This document shows, one piece after another, positions 35,575-44,968 of a DNA stretch of 64,000 nt. The stretch comes from JBBQZU01 sp038207425 (lineage in GTDB: Bacteria; Bacteroidota; Bacteroidia; Flavobacteriales_D; Cryomorphaceae), in NCBI GenBank assembly GCA_038207425.1, contig JBBQZU010000011.1, positions 41,557 through 105,556 of the forward strand, read 5' to 3'. The notes beneath the pieces were generated by a model. That model was not told the DNA's origin, made no database searches, and worked only from the letters and a program-made list of their open reading frames with translations. The position numbers and the translations under genes are program-made. Position 1 is the first letter of the stretch; every line of letters begins with the position of its first letter.

Positions 35575-35892
35575 TTATTGGAGTGTAAACGTATATTCGG
35601 CTACAGCCTTAATTTCTTCTTTATTCAGCACGTCTGTATAGGGCATCATCTTCCCTTTTCCGCGGGTTATAAGCGCAACTCGTTCATCAAGGCTCAAGGT
35701 AGATTCAGGGATTATTGCGGCTTTTGCAAAACCTTTCCTGCCATCATCGCCATGGCAAATACGGCAGTGTTGCTTGTAAATTTTCGCTCCGGATATTTCC
35801 TCAATCTTGACAACTGAAGCGTCGCTTTCTGCACAACTCCAGATCATAGCAAGCAAGGTTAAAACCACAATTATATTCCGTATAAACCTCAT
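35575..35892 (-). CDS. Class I cytochrome c, lipoprotein
   Basis: A small exported monoheme cytochrome of 105 residues. The haem motif CRICH is near residue 40 and the distal Met is in KMMPYTDVL. The N terminus ends MIWSC, a lipobox, so it is probably membrane-anchored. The ATG at 35892 overlaps the TGA of the membrane protein upstream (TGATG). Its redox partner is unknown. Confidence 0.85.
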   Translation of the reverse strand: MRFIRNIIVVLTLLAMIWSCAESDASVVKIEEISGAKIYKQHCRICHGDDGRKGFAKAAIIPESTLSLDERVALITRGKGKMMPYTDVLNKEEIKAVAEYTFTLQ

Positions 35893-36344
35893 CACATTCC
35901 AGGAAACCAGGCCTTACCCATTCCTACTTCACGAAATGGCCAGGGTATGCTAACCAGCAGCAGTAACAATGCCAATACGAAATACACGAAATGCCTGCGG
36001 TGCTTGAGCGCATCGGTAGCAGCTTTTTTTGCCTTGATGCGGCCTAGCGTTACAAGCACTACCACAATAAGCATGGCCACAAGGTGCTCCACCGCAAAAA
36101 AGCGTACGAGCTTGTCGCCCATATTGCCTACTTGCTGATACCATCCCTGGGTAAAATAAAGAACAAGCCCAATAACAAGTTGCAGGTGAAAAGTAATAAG
36201 CGTAATGAGCGACCAGCGGTTGTCATTTGCCGTAAAGGCACGGGAGTTTTTCAAACCCGTAAAGGCGTTAACAATGGCAATGATGATTGCTAAAAGTGCC
36301 ACCCATCGCAGCAGTGAATGAAGGTGTATAAGTCCGGTGTACAT
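35892..36344 (-). CDS. Small four-helix membrane protein
   Basis: A 150-residue integral membrane protein with four hydrophobic segments (WVALLAIIIAIVNAF, ITLITFHLQLVIGLVLYF, HLVAMLIVVVLVTLG, FVYFVLALLLLLVSIPW). Several in-membrane histidines (LIHLHSLLRW, TFHLQ, VEHLV) could bind haem; the arrangement is common in Bacteroidota beside cytochromes. The ATG at 36344 gives the start MYTGLIHLH; a longer frame to 36407 adds a non-conserved leader. Confidence 0.65.
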   Translation of the reverse strand: MYTGLIHLHSLLRWVALLAIIIAIVNAFTGLKNSRAFTANDNRWSLITLITFHLQLVIGLVLYFTQGWYQQVGNMGDKLVRFFAVEHLVAMLIVVVLVTLGRIKAKKAATDALKHRRHFVYFVLALLLLLVSIPWPFREVGMGKAWFPGM

Positions 36345-36407
36345 AAGCTTGTAATGGTTTGCCGCAAATGTAGTCATTATGCGCAAGTAGCCCGCGCATA
36401 ATGGCAC

Positions 36408-37784
36408 TTACCAAACCGGATAATGCTCGGCGATGGCGAGCATTGCCATAGAAGCTACTGTCATGATAAGTACAAGTTTCCACACCCATTTCAGCCAAAT
36501 ATTGAAGGGAATGCCGGCAATGCTTAATATGCCCATCGTAACTGCACTTGTGGGAATAATGATATTGAGCAGGCCGTCGCCAAACTGAAATGCCAGCACA
36601 GCAGTTTGTCTTGAAATGCTCAGAAGATCAGCAAGTGGGGTCATGATGGGCATGGTAATGGCTGCCTGCCCTGAGCCTGAGGGAATAAAAATATTAATAA
36701 GGCCTTGTACGATAAACATGCCCTGTACACTGATGGCCTGCGGCATATCATCTACTGAACTTGCCAATACGTGCAACATGGTGTCAATGATGCGCCCATT
36801 TTCGGCCACTTCGAGAACGCTGCGCGAGAGAGCAATGATAATTGCCGCGGTAAGCATATCGTTAGCGCCTTTGGTAAAAGCCTTCACTGTGGTGCCCACA
36901 CCCAACCTGCCAATGATGGCAGCCACCAAACCTAGTCCAATAAATAGTGCACATATCTCGTCGATGTACCAGCCCCATGAATTGCTTCCGTGCATGAGTA
37001 GCAATAACGACAAAACAAACAATACAATAATGACCATGTGCGATTTCGTAAAACTGTGCTGAACCGGTTCAGCGGCGAACTTATCCTGACCATCTTGGTT
37101 CAATGGGCTTACTACCTTTTTTCGCTCGAGTCGCAGTATATACCGCATTACAAAAATGATAGCTATTGCGGTAAAGATCGTCCACACCACCCAGCGATAT
37201 CCGGCGCCGCTGCCTATGGGCAACTCAGCAATGCCCTGTGCAATGCCGACAGTAAATGGATTTATTGCAGCTCCTGCAAATCCTGCGGCCGAACCGAGAA
37301 ACGGAATGGCTACCCCCACAATATTGTCGTAGCCCATGCTCCGGGCGAGTGGAATGGTAATGAGAATAAATACCAGATTCTCTTCTGACATACCAAAAGT
37401 GCAGCCGCCAAGTGAAAATAATACCATAAGCATGGGTACGACCAAATGGCGCAGTGAAGGATTTCTCTGCGCAAAGCGCACCACCTCCTGAAGACCAGCG
37501 TCGAGTGCACCAGTAGCAGTAAGCACAGAAAATGCTCCGCCTACCAGCAATACAAAAGCGATGATGTGAACTGCTCCCTGAAAGCCTTTTATGGGGGCCA
37601 TAAGCAAATCGCCAATTCCCTGCGGATTGCTTTCGGTGGCGGCATAGGTGCCTGCTACTACGCGCTCAGCACCGTTCACCATTTCGCGCTGGTAGCTGCC
37701 TGCAGGTATTATCCAAGTAAGCGCTACCATAAGCAGCAGCACCACAGAAATTATTACAAGAGCATCAGGCGATTTTTTGAGCAC
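36408..37784 (-). CDS. YfcC-family amino-acid/dicarboxylate carrier
   Basis: A 458-residue inner-membrane transporter of the YfcC group, a relative of DcuC and of basic amino-acid antiporters. About twelve helices are visible. Conserved stretches are ALTWIIPAGSY, GGCTFGMSEEN, GFAGAAINPFTVGIAQ and a C-terminal FIPSGSGQAAITMPIM. The start is GTG. It lies 26 bases after the second S51 peptidase and is the inner-membrane step I would expect for the amino acids or dipeptides released by that system. Substrate specificity cannot be read from sequence. Confidence 0.82.
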   Translation of the reverse strand: MLKKSPDALVIISVVLLLMVALTWIIPAGSYQREMVNGAERVVAGTYAATESNPQGIGDLLMAPIKGFQGAVHIIAFVLLVGGAFSVLTATGALDAGLQEVVRFAQRNPSLRHLVVPMLMVLFSLGGCTFGMSEENLVFILITIPLARSMGYDNIVGVAIPFLGSAAGFAGAAINPFTVGIAQGIAELPIGSGAGYRWVVWTIFTAIAIIFVMRYILRLERKKVVSPLNQDGQDKFAAEPVQHSFTKSHMVIIVLFVLSLLLLMHGSNSWGWYIDEICALFIGLGLVAAIIGRLGVGTTVKAFTKGANDMLTAAIIIALSRSVLEVAENGRIIDTMLHVLASSVDDMPQAISVQGMFIVQGLINIFIPSGSGQAAITMPIMTPLADLLSISRQTAVLAFQFGDGLLNIIIPTSAVTMGILSIAGIPFNIWLKWVWKLVLIMTVASMAMLAIAEHYPVW

Positions 37785-37810
37785 GCTGAATTTGGAGGTA
37801 AAATTTAACT

Positions 37811-39130
37811 TTATCTGCTGCGCACAAAGGAAGCAGAAAAATGTCCTGATTCACCTAATATTTCAATTTTATATATGCCTGCGGCAAGTGGCTGTACGTC
37901 AATAGCAGCCGCGCTTAGATTAGAACGACCCATAACCATTACCCTTCCTGAAATGTCAAAGATGGTGTAACTCCATTGTTTTTCTTCGGTTTTTATATTG
38001 ATGATATCATTGCTTGGATTGGGGTACAAAGTCACATTATTCAATTGGCGCACTTGGCGCACCGAAAGGATGCATCCGGCAGCACCCGTGGTTTCTTCCA
38101 ATACGAGGGTTCCGTTTTCCACAAACCAGTTCATCCATTGGCCACCTTCGCCATCATTCCAGGTATTCAGATCGAAATAGTTCTGGCCCTCAATGGTGGC
38201 CGGCACCCGGTATACTTTCACCGCTTCGTTGTTTCTTAACCAGGTGAGTGGCGTTGATGCCTGAATGATTTCAGGCACTGAAGGCTCCACACAATTGGCT
38301 TGAAGAAAATACACGAAATCGTCAGTGAATTCATCACCAAATTCACCATAGCAATGGGCAATTCCATTTTCATCTATCGCGGTGGCGCAATATTCGTTGG
38401 CACCAATGCCAAATGGCCGCACTCCATGATCGTAACCGAGCCTCGCCATAAATGCGGTAAGCCTCCCGTAGCGTATTGCGTCAGGGTCGTTGAAGTGGGT
38501 ATCGGTAATCACATTTTTAAGAAATGGTGCATCAATAAAATCATCGTATCCGAACAGCATGGCATTGTTGAAAGGATTTGCAAGGGCTGCCGCCTGGCTT
38601 ATGCTGCCATTGAGCGCAGGAAAGTATGACTGACCCAGAATGGCCATACCCGCTGAAGTTCCGCCTACTACTCCGCCCTTCACATTTATGAGGTTGTTGA
38701 TGGCTTCCTCTACCGTGGTATTCCGCCAAAAATTTACGTAGCTCGCTTGATTTCCGCCGGCTATCCAAATTGCTTCGGCATTGTTCAGCCGCCCGATCAC
38801 GTATGGGTCTTCTGAAGCGGTGGCATTGTTGAAGAGTATGGTTTCAACAGAATTCACTGTAACACCAAGATCGGTGTACAAGTAATCGTTGTATCCATCA
38901 GCACCGCTGGCCCTGATTACCACTACATCGCCGCCGTTGGCGCGTTCAAGAAACCATTGCATGGCTGCATCGCTTTCCGATGCGCCGCCCATGAGCAACA
39001 GGCCAAATTGTGGTTGCACGTCAGCATCAGTAGAACTGCCTGTAAGCCAGCTCGTGTAGCTTTGGCCATTTGCCGAATGGCTTGCGCAAAAGGCAACGAG
39101 CATAAAGAATTTTGTAATTGATGTTTTCAT
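37811..39130 (-). CDS. Secreted S51-family (cyanophycinase-like) peptidase with T9SS tail
   Basis: A 439-residue exported protein. After a signal peptide (ending near ANGQ) comes an S51 domain with nucleophile S159 (GGTSAGMAIL), substrate-side motif WIAGGNQASYVNFW and a His at 212 (TDTHFND), where typical cyanophycinases have DQHF. Residues from about 365 form a type A T9SS sorting domain (LYPNPSNDIINIK through AAGIYKIEILGE). It would be released to or held on the cell surface. Its start overlaps the end of the other S51 gene by 4 bases (ATGA). The altered His motif suggests altered specificity. Confidence 0.85.
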   Translation of the reverse strand: MKTSITKFFMLVAFCASHSANGQSYTSWLTGSSTDADVQPQFGLLLMGGASESDAAMQWFLERANGGDVVVIRASGADGYNDYLYTDLGVTVNSVETILFNNATASEDPYVIGRLNNAEAIWIAGGNQASYVNFWRNTTVEEAINNLINVKGGVVGGTSAGMAILGQSYFPALNGSISQAAALANPFNNAMLFGYDDFIDAPFLKNVITDTHFNDPDAIRYGRLTAFMARLGYDHGVRPFGIGANEYCATAIDENGIAHCYGEFGDEFTDDFVYFLQANCVEPSVPEIIQASTPLTWLRNNEAVKVYRVPATIEGQNYFDLNTWNDGEGGQWMNWFVENGTLVLEETTGAAGCILSVRQVRQLNNVTLYPNPSNDIINIKTEEKQWSYTIFDISGRVMVMGRSNLSAAAIDVQPLAAGIYKIEILGESGHFSASFVRSR

Positions 39131-40002
39131 TGTGTTGGGTTTAAGGAGAAGGTATCGCCTTCAAGGTACATGTTTATTTTCATTTCGCGGAAGCCTATGC
39201 GTCCATTCTTTTCAGAAAATGATGCGGGCTTTTGGAACCGCGCCACTTGGTTATCGCCAATTACTGTACAATACTGCGGAGTGATAAGCAGCGCTGTTGA
39301 CTCTTCTACGCCAAACGCTTCGGACACTCCCGTGTCGGCAAGGGCGCTCAGCAAACGGTTGTATCTGCTACGGGTAATAAAATGCTGGTCTACGATAGCG
39401 TTTTCTATCAAGCCAAGGCCCTCGGCATAGTCGCCATTTTTGTAAAAAAGTCGGCTGTAGGTTTCTTCATATTCGGGCTCAAGATGCTGATCGCCGGTGA
39501 TCATTATTTTGCTCATCAATGCAGCGCCAGCGCTCGTGCCAGCCACCATTGCACCGCGTTGGTAGGCTTCTTTTATTGCTTGCCTTGCGGTACTGTCTAC
39601 CTTTTCGAGAAATCGGTTTTGATCGCCTCCGGTAATGAAAATCAGTGAAGCGTTCAGCACCTTCGTGTAGTCGACATTGCTTGCAAAAGATGCTGCGTCG
39701 ACCAGTTCGATAGGACGTTGAGTGAACTGCTGCATCTGTCGGTTTATAAAGTAAAACGATGAATCAGGTTCGGAACTCGCATCGGCAAATACCAATGCGT
39801 AGCAAGTGTCGCATACGGACAATTGCACCATGCGCTCTACCATCGCATCGGGCCGGCGGCCACCGCCTATGATGAAGAGCTTGCCTTTCGGCAAATATTG
39901 TGCGGCATTAGTTGCGGCAATATCTGCGAGACCGGGGGTGTCATTTTGCGAAGGCGTACATCCCACAATGGCCAAACTCAGTATGTAGAGAATCGTTCTC
40001 AT
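39127..40002 (-). CDS. Cyanophycinase (S51 serine peptidase), lipoprotein
   Basis: Cyanophycinase cleaves multi-L-arginyl-poly-L-aspartate into beta-Asp-Arg dipeptides. The 291-residue protein has nucleophile S157 (VAGTSAGAALMS), a Glu exactly 18 residues later (E175, the spacing seen in characterised cyanophycinases), and DQHFITRSRYNRLLSAL with H207, the family's arginine-pocket/catalytic signature. The lipobox LAIVGC15 predicts an outer-membrane or surface lipoprotein, unlike the cytoplasmic cyanobacterial CphB. It lies 3 bases after susD. The related alpha-aspartyl dipeptidase PepE is less likely given DQHFxxRxRxxRL. Confidence 0.85.
   Translation of the reverse strand: MRTILYILSLAIVGCTPSQNDTPGLADIAATNAAQYLPKGKLFIIGGGRRPDAMVERMVQLSVCDTCYALVFADASSEPDSSFYFINRQMQQFTQRPIELVDAASFASNVDYTKVLNASLIFITGGDQNRFLEKVDSTARQAIKEAYQRGAMVAGTSAGAALMSKIMITGDQHLEPEYEETYSRLFYKNGDYAEGLGLIENAIVDQHFITRSRYNRLLSALADTGVSEAFGVEESTALLITPQYCTVIGDNQVARFQKPASFSEKNGRIGFREMKINMYLEGDTFSLNPTQ
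39884..39896 (-). repeat. Exact copy of the dispersed word ATTTGCCGWAAGG
   Basis: Minus-strand ATTTGCCGAAAGG in the cyanophycinase gene, in the third codon phase (read Leu-Pro-Lys-Gly). Confidence 0.7.
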
Positions 40003-40005
40003 CTT

Positions 40006-41364
40006 TTAGTCAATATCCCACCAAAACCTGTCTTGCATGGTAGGGCCGGGTGCGGGAAAGTTATTGTTTCTCAGGCGTTCACTCTGAGGGTAAATAAGCC
40101 TTCGGGGTATCTCGCCAGTGGGGTTTGCATCGGTTGCTCCATTCGGATTTGGCGTAAGCACAGGCCAAGCGGTCCGGCGCCAATCGGCCCAGGCTTCGGG
40201 GGTAGTGAGCATGGCAATCCATTTTTGGGTCATGATGATGCGAAGATCGTTATTTGCATCTGCAGTAAATTGCATTTGCGCATCAATATAGGTTTGAATC
40301 TGCTCACTGGTAATTGCTCCGGCGCTCACTTCGTTCATATGCAAAGTTACTACAGCTTCGAGGGTCTGGGAAGCTCCGGTTTGTTCGCCGGTGCGGTATA
40401 AGCATTCAGCTTTGATGAATTCCTGCTCTATGTATGACACGAGCCTCAGTGGAGCTCCGGCAGAAGCGTAGTAATCGCCCGGGCGGCGGCGCCCACCGCT
40501 GAAAGGAATCACCCTTGTGATGTGGGTGTAGCGCGGATCGCTGAGGCCTTGAGTAAGCGCTACAAATTGCGGGTCAATACTCGTATTGGGAGTATTCTCG
40601 AAAAATCCGTAAACAGGGTTGGTATCCATTCCACTACCGAGGTAAGGATAAGCCAAGTCGTCAGCCACCGATGCAAAAGCCCCTTCATTGAGCGCAGCAA
40701 GCGCATCGCCAGCGGCGTTGGGATTTCGCTTTAAAATGCGGAGGTGGTGTCGTGCCTGCAGCACACGAGCTGCTTTGATCCAGCTTTGACGATTCCCGCC
40801 GTATATCAGGTCATCGCTCCCCGGCGAAAAAACACTTTCTTCGAGCTGAAGGTCTTCGATGCCCCTGGCAAGCAACTGCTGAATGATGGTATATATCTGC
40901 TCCTGACTGTTGTAAGCCGGATGCTGGATGGAATCGCCCTGGAAGGCCTGGGTAAAAGGAGTATCGCCCCAGATATCAGCTATCATGCCAAGGCCATGAG
41001 CTGTGAGTATGCGCGCCACACCGGCATAATGGGGCGATGAAGTTTCGGACCTGCTAATGATAAGATTCAGAATGACCAGCGAATTAAGATAAATATCGCT
41101 CCAGGGGTTGTCAACAAAAAACTCATCGGGTTGATAATTTTCTATCAACAACTCTTGGTTATCGATGCCAATAAGGTGCTGGCCAAAGATGCCGGTATAG
41201 CGAAAAATGCGCCCACCCTGTGCATCGGCAAGTGCTTTCTGGGCCGGTGGCAACAAGGTGTTCAAAGGCACGTCGGTGGGCACGTTTGGATTTTCATTGA
41301 TTTCTTCAAGGTTGCAACCTGTCGCTACCAAGAGTATGATAAGAAAAGATGTAATTTTTTTCAT
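40006..41364 (-). CDS. susD: SusD/RagB-family surface lipoprotein
   Basis: The substrate-capturing lid of a SusC/SusD outer-membrane importer. It has 452 residues with a lipobox LLVATGC, then EINENPNVPTDVPLNTLLPPAQKALADA, the usual SusD start, TPR-like helices and a C-terminal ERLRNNNFPAPGPTMQDRFWWDID. I start it at the ATG at 41364; another ATG two codons earlier is possible. It directly follows susC (10 bases) and precedes the cyanophycinase (3 bases), so the imported substrate is likely a peptide rather than a glycan. Confidence 0.92.
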   Translation of the reverse strand: MKKITSFLIILLVATGCNLEEINENPNVPTDVPLNTLLPPAQKALADAQGGRIFRYTGIFGQHLIGIDNQELLIENYQPDEFFVDNPWSDIYLNSLVILNLIISRSETSSPHYAGVARILTAHGLGMIADIWGDTPFTQAFQGDSIQHPAYNSQEQIYTIIQQLLARGIEDLQLEESVFSPGSDDLIYGGNRQSWIKAARVLQARHHLRILKRNPNAAGDALAALNEGAFASVADDLAYPYLGSGMDTNPVYGFFENTPNTSIDPQFVALTQGLSDPRYTHITRVIPFSGGRRRPGDYYASAGAPLRLVSYIEQEFIKAECLYRTGEQTGASQTLEAVVTLHMNEVSAGAITSEQIQTYIDAQMQFTADANNDLRIIMTQKWIAMLTTPEAWADWRRTAWPVLTPNPNGATDANPTGEIPRRLIYPQSERLRNNNFPAPGPTMQDRFWWDID

Positions 41365-41374
41365 GGTCATTAAT

Positions 41375-44300
41375 TTAGAAGGTCACAGTAATATTTACCC
41401 CATAGCTCTTGGTATTGGGATTGTTGAAATAGTCGCGGCCAAAGGCGTTGGATGCACCACCAAGCGATGTTTCAGGATCGACGCCGGTATAGTTGGTTAT
41501 CAGCAGCAGGTTGCGAGCGGTGAAGGTTGCCGCTGCCCTTGATATTTTCAGTTTTTGGCAGAAAGCCGGCGAAAATGAGTAGGTGATATTCAGGTCGCGT
41601 ACACGAAACCAGTTTACTTCTTCTACATTGTTTTCACTCACACCGGTGAGGCCAAAGCGGCTGTAAAATGCTTCATCGAGTTTTATTGGAATATTATTGG
41701 CCTGTCCGCTGCTTTGAAATACCCCTTCCCACACCATTGTTTCATCCCTGTTTTCAGTATCTTCGTGGGTACCTAGTCGCTTCATCACCCCCTTGGTTCC
41801 ATTGAACATATCGCCCCCAACCCTGATGTCGAAAAGTGCGCTCAGGGTCCAGTTTTTCCATTGGAGTGTATTGCGCAAACCCATTGTAAATTTGGGGTTC
41901 GGATCGCCCACTATTCCATTTTCTGTGTCGCGAATAGGATAGCCAAGATCGTCTACAAGTATATTTCCGCTGCTATCGCGCAGCCATCTTGAGCCGTAGA
42001 GCATGCCGTACTGATAGCCTTCGATTACCCTTGCCTGGGTGCTGGCAAGGCCTACACTGGGCAGCGCTATATTGTCGAGATCGTCGGTAAGCGATACCAC
42101 CAAGCTGCGGTTTCTGGTGAAGTTGAGCGCAGCATTCCAGCTAATTCGGTTAGGCATGCTGAGCCTTCGCTCAATAATTTCAGCATCGACCATTGCTTCA
42201 AATCCCTTGTTTTGAATTTCGCCAATATTGGTAATGATGGACGCAAAGCCGGTGCTTACAGCTATGGGAACCACAACTATCTGATCGGTTGATGAAATAT
42301 TGTAATACGTAAGATCGAGTTTTACCCTGTTGTTTCGCGTGCGCAGGTCGGTACCTATTTCAAACGACCTTGTAAACTCAGGCGTAAGCCCATTGCTGCC
42401 GATGAGACTGTTAGGGTAATACGATAGCTGTCCCTGTGTGCTGCCTCCGCTCACAAAATAGTTGGTGGTGAGATAGTTTTCAAAAGCCCCGTTGCCCGTA
42501 ATGGCGTAGCTTGTTCTCAATTTCCCGTATTGAATGGGGCCAAAATCAGCCAATTCGGTAAACACAAAACCGAGACTTGCTGATGGGTAGAAAAAGGAGT
42601 TGTTCTGCACAGGCAGGTTGCTCACCCAATCATTCCTTCCTGTAAAGGTGAAGTATAAGGTGCGCTTATAATCGAGGGACACATCGCCGAAGAGACCCAC
42701 GATTCTCGAGCGGTCTATAAAGTCGTCGGAGGTAATGTTTACACTGTTCACATTTGATATATCGTAAAAGTTATCGATCACAAAACCGAAACCATCAACG
42801 GTATAATAATTCTTGTAAAAATCCTGGTAAGCATGCCCGAGAATAACAGTAGCCGAAAAGTCATCATTGAGCTCAAAATCGCCGGTTACAATAATGTCGT
42901 TGGTTATATTCTTCTGGTTCGTAAGCTCATCGAAAATGGCGCCTCCCAAATCTTTAAACTCATTGCTCTGCTTGTCCCAGTATCCTTTTCTTTGTTCTGT
43001 GTAGGCATCTACGCCAAGCCGCTCCGTTACTGTCATCCAAGGAAATGGCTGCCAGTTTAATTCCACAAATCCGAGTATGCGATTTAGGCGCTCTTCGTTG
43101 CGGTTTTTATTCACCGACCAATACGGGTTATCGTATGCCGCGTGGTAGGTGCGTTGCGACCCATCGGGAAAACTCCATGCGGCCGGATCATTCACAGGAT
43201 CGTCAACACCATTGGCAAGATCGAACGATGCCGGTGCGCGCATTAGGCCGAGCATCACACCCGAAAGATTACTGCCTCTCTGCGCGCGGTCGGCATTGCC
43301 AGTGGTATAGGTGGCGCTGGCTTTTACACCGAGATTATTGCGCAACTGGGTTTGGCCGGTAAGCCTTACATTGGTACGATTAAAAGTAGTAAGCGGAATC
43401 ACTCCCGACTGGCGCAGATCGCTGATAGAAAGAAAAAATCCAGACTTTTCAGTCCCACCCCGCATACTGAGATTGTTATTGAGTGTAATTCCTGTCTGAA
43501 AAAACGAATCTTCATTATGAAAAGCTTCCACCCTTGAGCTGGTTGCAAGCGGATCGCTTTGGTTTACTATTCTACCATCAGAAGTGTATCGAAGTGTATC
43601 CATTCTGGCTCCCCACGATGCGTTGCTGCCTTCTACAAAAGCGCCGCCATTACCCTGCGACCAGGTTTTCTGTTTGCCCGGCAACTTATTCACCCTATCA
43701 AAAGTGGTGGTAGTGCTAAAGGTAACTTCTGTTTTTCCGGCACGGCCCTGTTTGGTATTGATAATGATGGCACCATTGGCTGCCCGCACGCCATACAGAG
43801 CAGAGGCCGCCCCGCCTTTGAGCACCGTCATGCTTTCTACATCATCGGGGTTTATGTCAATGGCTCTGTTGGCCTGATCGGTAAAGTTCGAACCCCGGTA
43901 TGAATTATCTATCGGTATACCATCTACCACAAAGAGCGGATCATTGGCCCCGTTTATACTCTGATTGCCTCTGATGCGAATGGCCGACGATGCGCCGGGA
44001 CTGCCTGACGAAGAAGTTACCGTTACACCCGCCACCTTTGCATTGAGCGAGTTCACTATGTTGACTTCACGGGCGTTTACAATTTCTTCGCCTTTCACTT
44101 CGGTCACACTGTATCCTACTTTTCGCAAATTCTTTTCGATTCCGATAGCAGTAATTACTACTTCATCGAGCATTTCAAGGTCGGGGTCAAGTTTTACGTC
44201 AATTTTGGTGCGGCCACCTATTGCTTCACTTGCTTTGCGATAGCCGAGGAAAGAGATTTGCAGTACGCCGTTGCTTATCTCATCATCGGTAAGGTTCAGG

Positions 44301-44476
44301 GTATAGCTGCCATCTATTCCGGAAGCTACTCCCTTGGTGGTGCCTTTGAGAACTACAGCTACACCCGGTATCGCTTCGCCGGTGGCTGCGTCCCGTATTG
44401 TACCCGTTACATCCTTTTGTGCTGTGGCTGTAGCCGATAGGATTAAAAACGCTAATAACGCGCCGAAATACTTCAT
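41375..44476 (-). CDS. susC: SusC/RagA-family TonB-dependent outer-membrane transporter
   Basis: A 1033-residue TonB-dependent barrel. After the signal peptide (MKYFGALLAFLILSATATAQ) comes a carboxypeptidase-regulatory-like domain (VTGTIRDAATGEAIPGVAVV), the DEVVITAIG TonB-interacting segment, a plug with IRIRGNQSINGANDPLFVVDGIPI and MTVLKGGAASALYGVRAANG, then the barrel. I start it at the ATG at 44476; the frame open to 44656 runs through the intergenic region and would bury the signal peptide. It leads the operon susC-susD-cyanophycinase-S51-yfcC. Confidence 0.94.
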   Translation of the reverse strand: MKYFGALLAFLILSATATAQKDVTGTIRDAATGEAIPGVAVVLKGTTKGVASGIDGSYTLNLTDDEISNGVLQISFLGYRKASEAIGGRTKIDVKLDPDLEMLDEVVITAIGIEKNLRKVGYSVTEVKGEEIVNAREVNIVNSLNAKVAGVTVTSSSGSPGASSAIRIRGNQSINGANDPLFVVDGIPIDNSYRGSNFTDQANRAIDINPDDVESMTVLKGGAASALYGVRAANGAIIINTKQGRAGKTEVTFSTTTTFDRVNKLPGKQKTWSQGNGGAFVEGSNASWGARMDTLRYTSDGRIVNQSDPLATSSRVEAFHNEDSFFQTGITLNNNLSMRGGTEKSGFFLSISDLRQSGVIPLTTFNRTNVRLTGQTQLRNNLGVKASATYTTGNADRAQRGSNLSGVMLGLMRAPASFDLANGVDDPVNDPAAWSFPDGSQRTYHAAYDNPYWSVNKNRNEERLNRILGFVELNWQPFPWMTVTERLGVDAYTEQRKGYWDKQSNEFKDLGGAIFDELTNQKNITNDIIVTGDFELNDDFSATVILGHAYQDFYKNYYTVDGFGFVIDNFYDISNVNSVNITSDDFIDRSRIVGLFGDVSLDYKRTLYFTFTGRNDWVSNLPVQNNSFFYPSASLGFVFTELADFGPIQYGKLRTSYAITGNGAFENYLTTNYFVSGGSTQGQLSYYPNSLIGSNGLTPEFTRSFEIGTDLRTRNNRVKLDLTYYNISSTDQIVVVPIAVSTGFASIITNIGEIQNKGFEAMVDAEIIERRLSMPNRISWNAALNFTRNRSLVVSLTDDLDNIALPSVGLASTQARVIEGYQYGMLYGSRWLRDSSGNILVDDLGYPIRDTENGIVGDPNPKFTMGLRNTLQWKNWTLSALFDIRVGGDMFNGTKGVMKRLGTHEDTENRDETMVWEGVFQSSGQANNIPIKLDEAFYSRFGLTGVSENNVEEVNWFRVRDLNITYSFSPAFCQKLKISRAAATFTARNLLLITNYTGVDPETSLGGASNAFGRDYFNNPNTKSYGVNITVTF

Positions 44477-44524
44477 AAGTGGTGGTAAGTAGTGGTGAAA
44501 AATGAATGGAATCCAAAAGCTCCT

Positions 44525-44540
44525 GGCTTTCGCCGAAAGG
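44525..44540 (+). repeat. Palindromic word GGCTTTCGCCGAAAGG, copy 3, upstream of susC
   Basis: The only copy outside a coding region, 49 bases upstream of the susC ATG. Its CTTTCG/CGAAAG pair could be an operator or simply another member of the dispersed family. Confidence 0.5.
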
Positions 44541-44783
44541 AGAAATATACCGGCTAACAGTCGAAAATAGGCTGAAGGTTTCTGAGCGAAACAGCCTTGG
44601 TGCGGTATAATGATATGAAACGAATTTGCTTTTTCATAATGCGTTTGCGCAGCCAATATTATATTTTTTCAAAGTACTGTGCAAATTTTCATTTAAGAAA
44701 AATTGGGATTTCAATGCCTACGGGGAAAAATTTCAATCTTGTACAAAAAATTCATAAAACATGCCTTCGTTTTCAAAAAAACA

Positions 44784-44791
44784 TATCTTTG
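44784..44791 (+). promoter_or_regulatory. Putative -7 promoter box of the adhesin-like gene
   Basis: TATCTTTG, an exact TAnnTTTG match, in an AT-rich context. It implies a leader of about 170 nucleotides before the ATG at 44969. Confidence 0.45.
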
Positions 44792-44871
44792 CCACAGTAT
44801 GTACTTCATCGACTACCTTCCATTTAAGCCTGTACACCGCCGCAATTTGCAGCCGGTGTTCGACTGCTAAA

Positions 44872-44908
44872 TTCAAATCATGTCCTGCATTCTGCCAGGA
44901 TATTTGAA
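44872..44908 (+). promoter_or_regulatory. Leader stem-loop
   Basis: TTCAAAT(CATG)TCCTG pairs with CAGGA(TA)TTTGAA in the predicted 5' untranslated leader of the adhesin-like gene. The stem is interrupted by a bulge. Confidence 0.4.
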
Positions 44909-44968
44909 GTATATCGACTTCTATTTTTTACCACTTTCACCCATTTATTAACCTCAAATTTTTTTACC

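Larger units (their letters stand above)
44477..44968. other. Divergent regulatory region between susC and the T9SS adhesin-like gene
   Basis: A 492-base AT-rich gap. It holds the palindromic word at 44525-44540 upstream of susC, a -7 box at 44784-44791 reading right, and a leader hairpin at 44872-44908. No small ORF is convincing. No sigma/anti-sigma pair or HTCS regulator gene sits beside the locus. Confidence 0.6.

Noticed and set aside
34773..35588. Plus-strand ORFs of 128-130 codons across hflX
   Set aside because: They are antisense to conserved GTPase motifs and lack start context.
44477..44656. 60-residue N-terminal extension of SusC
   Set aside because: It would place the signal peptide internally; ATG 44476 gives a standard SusC start.
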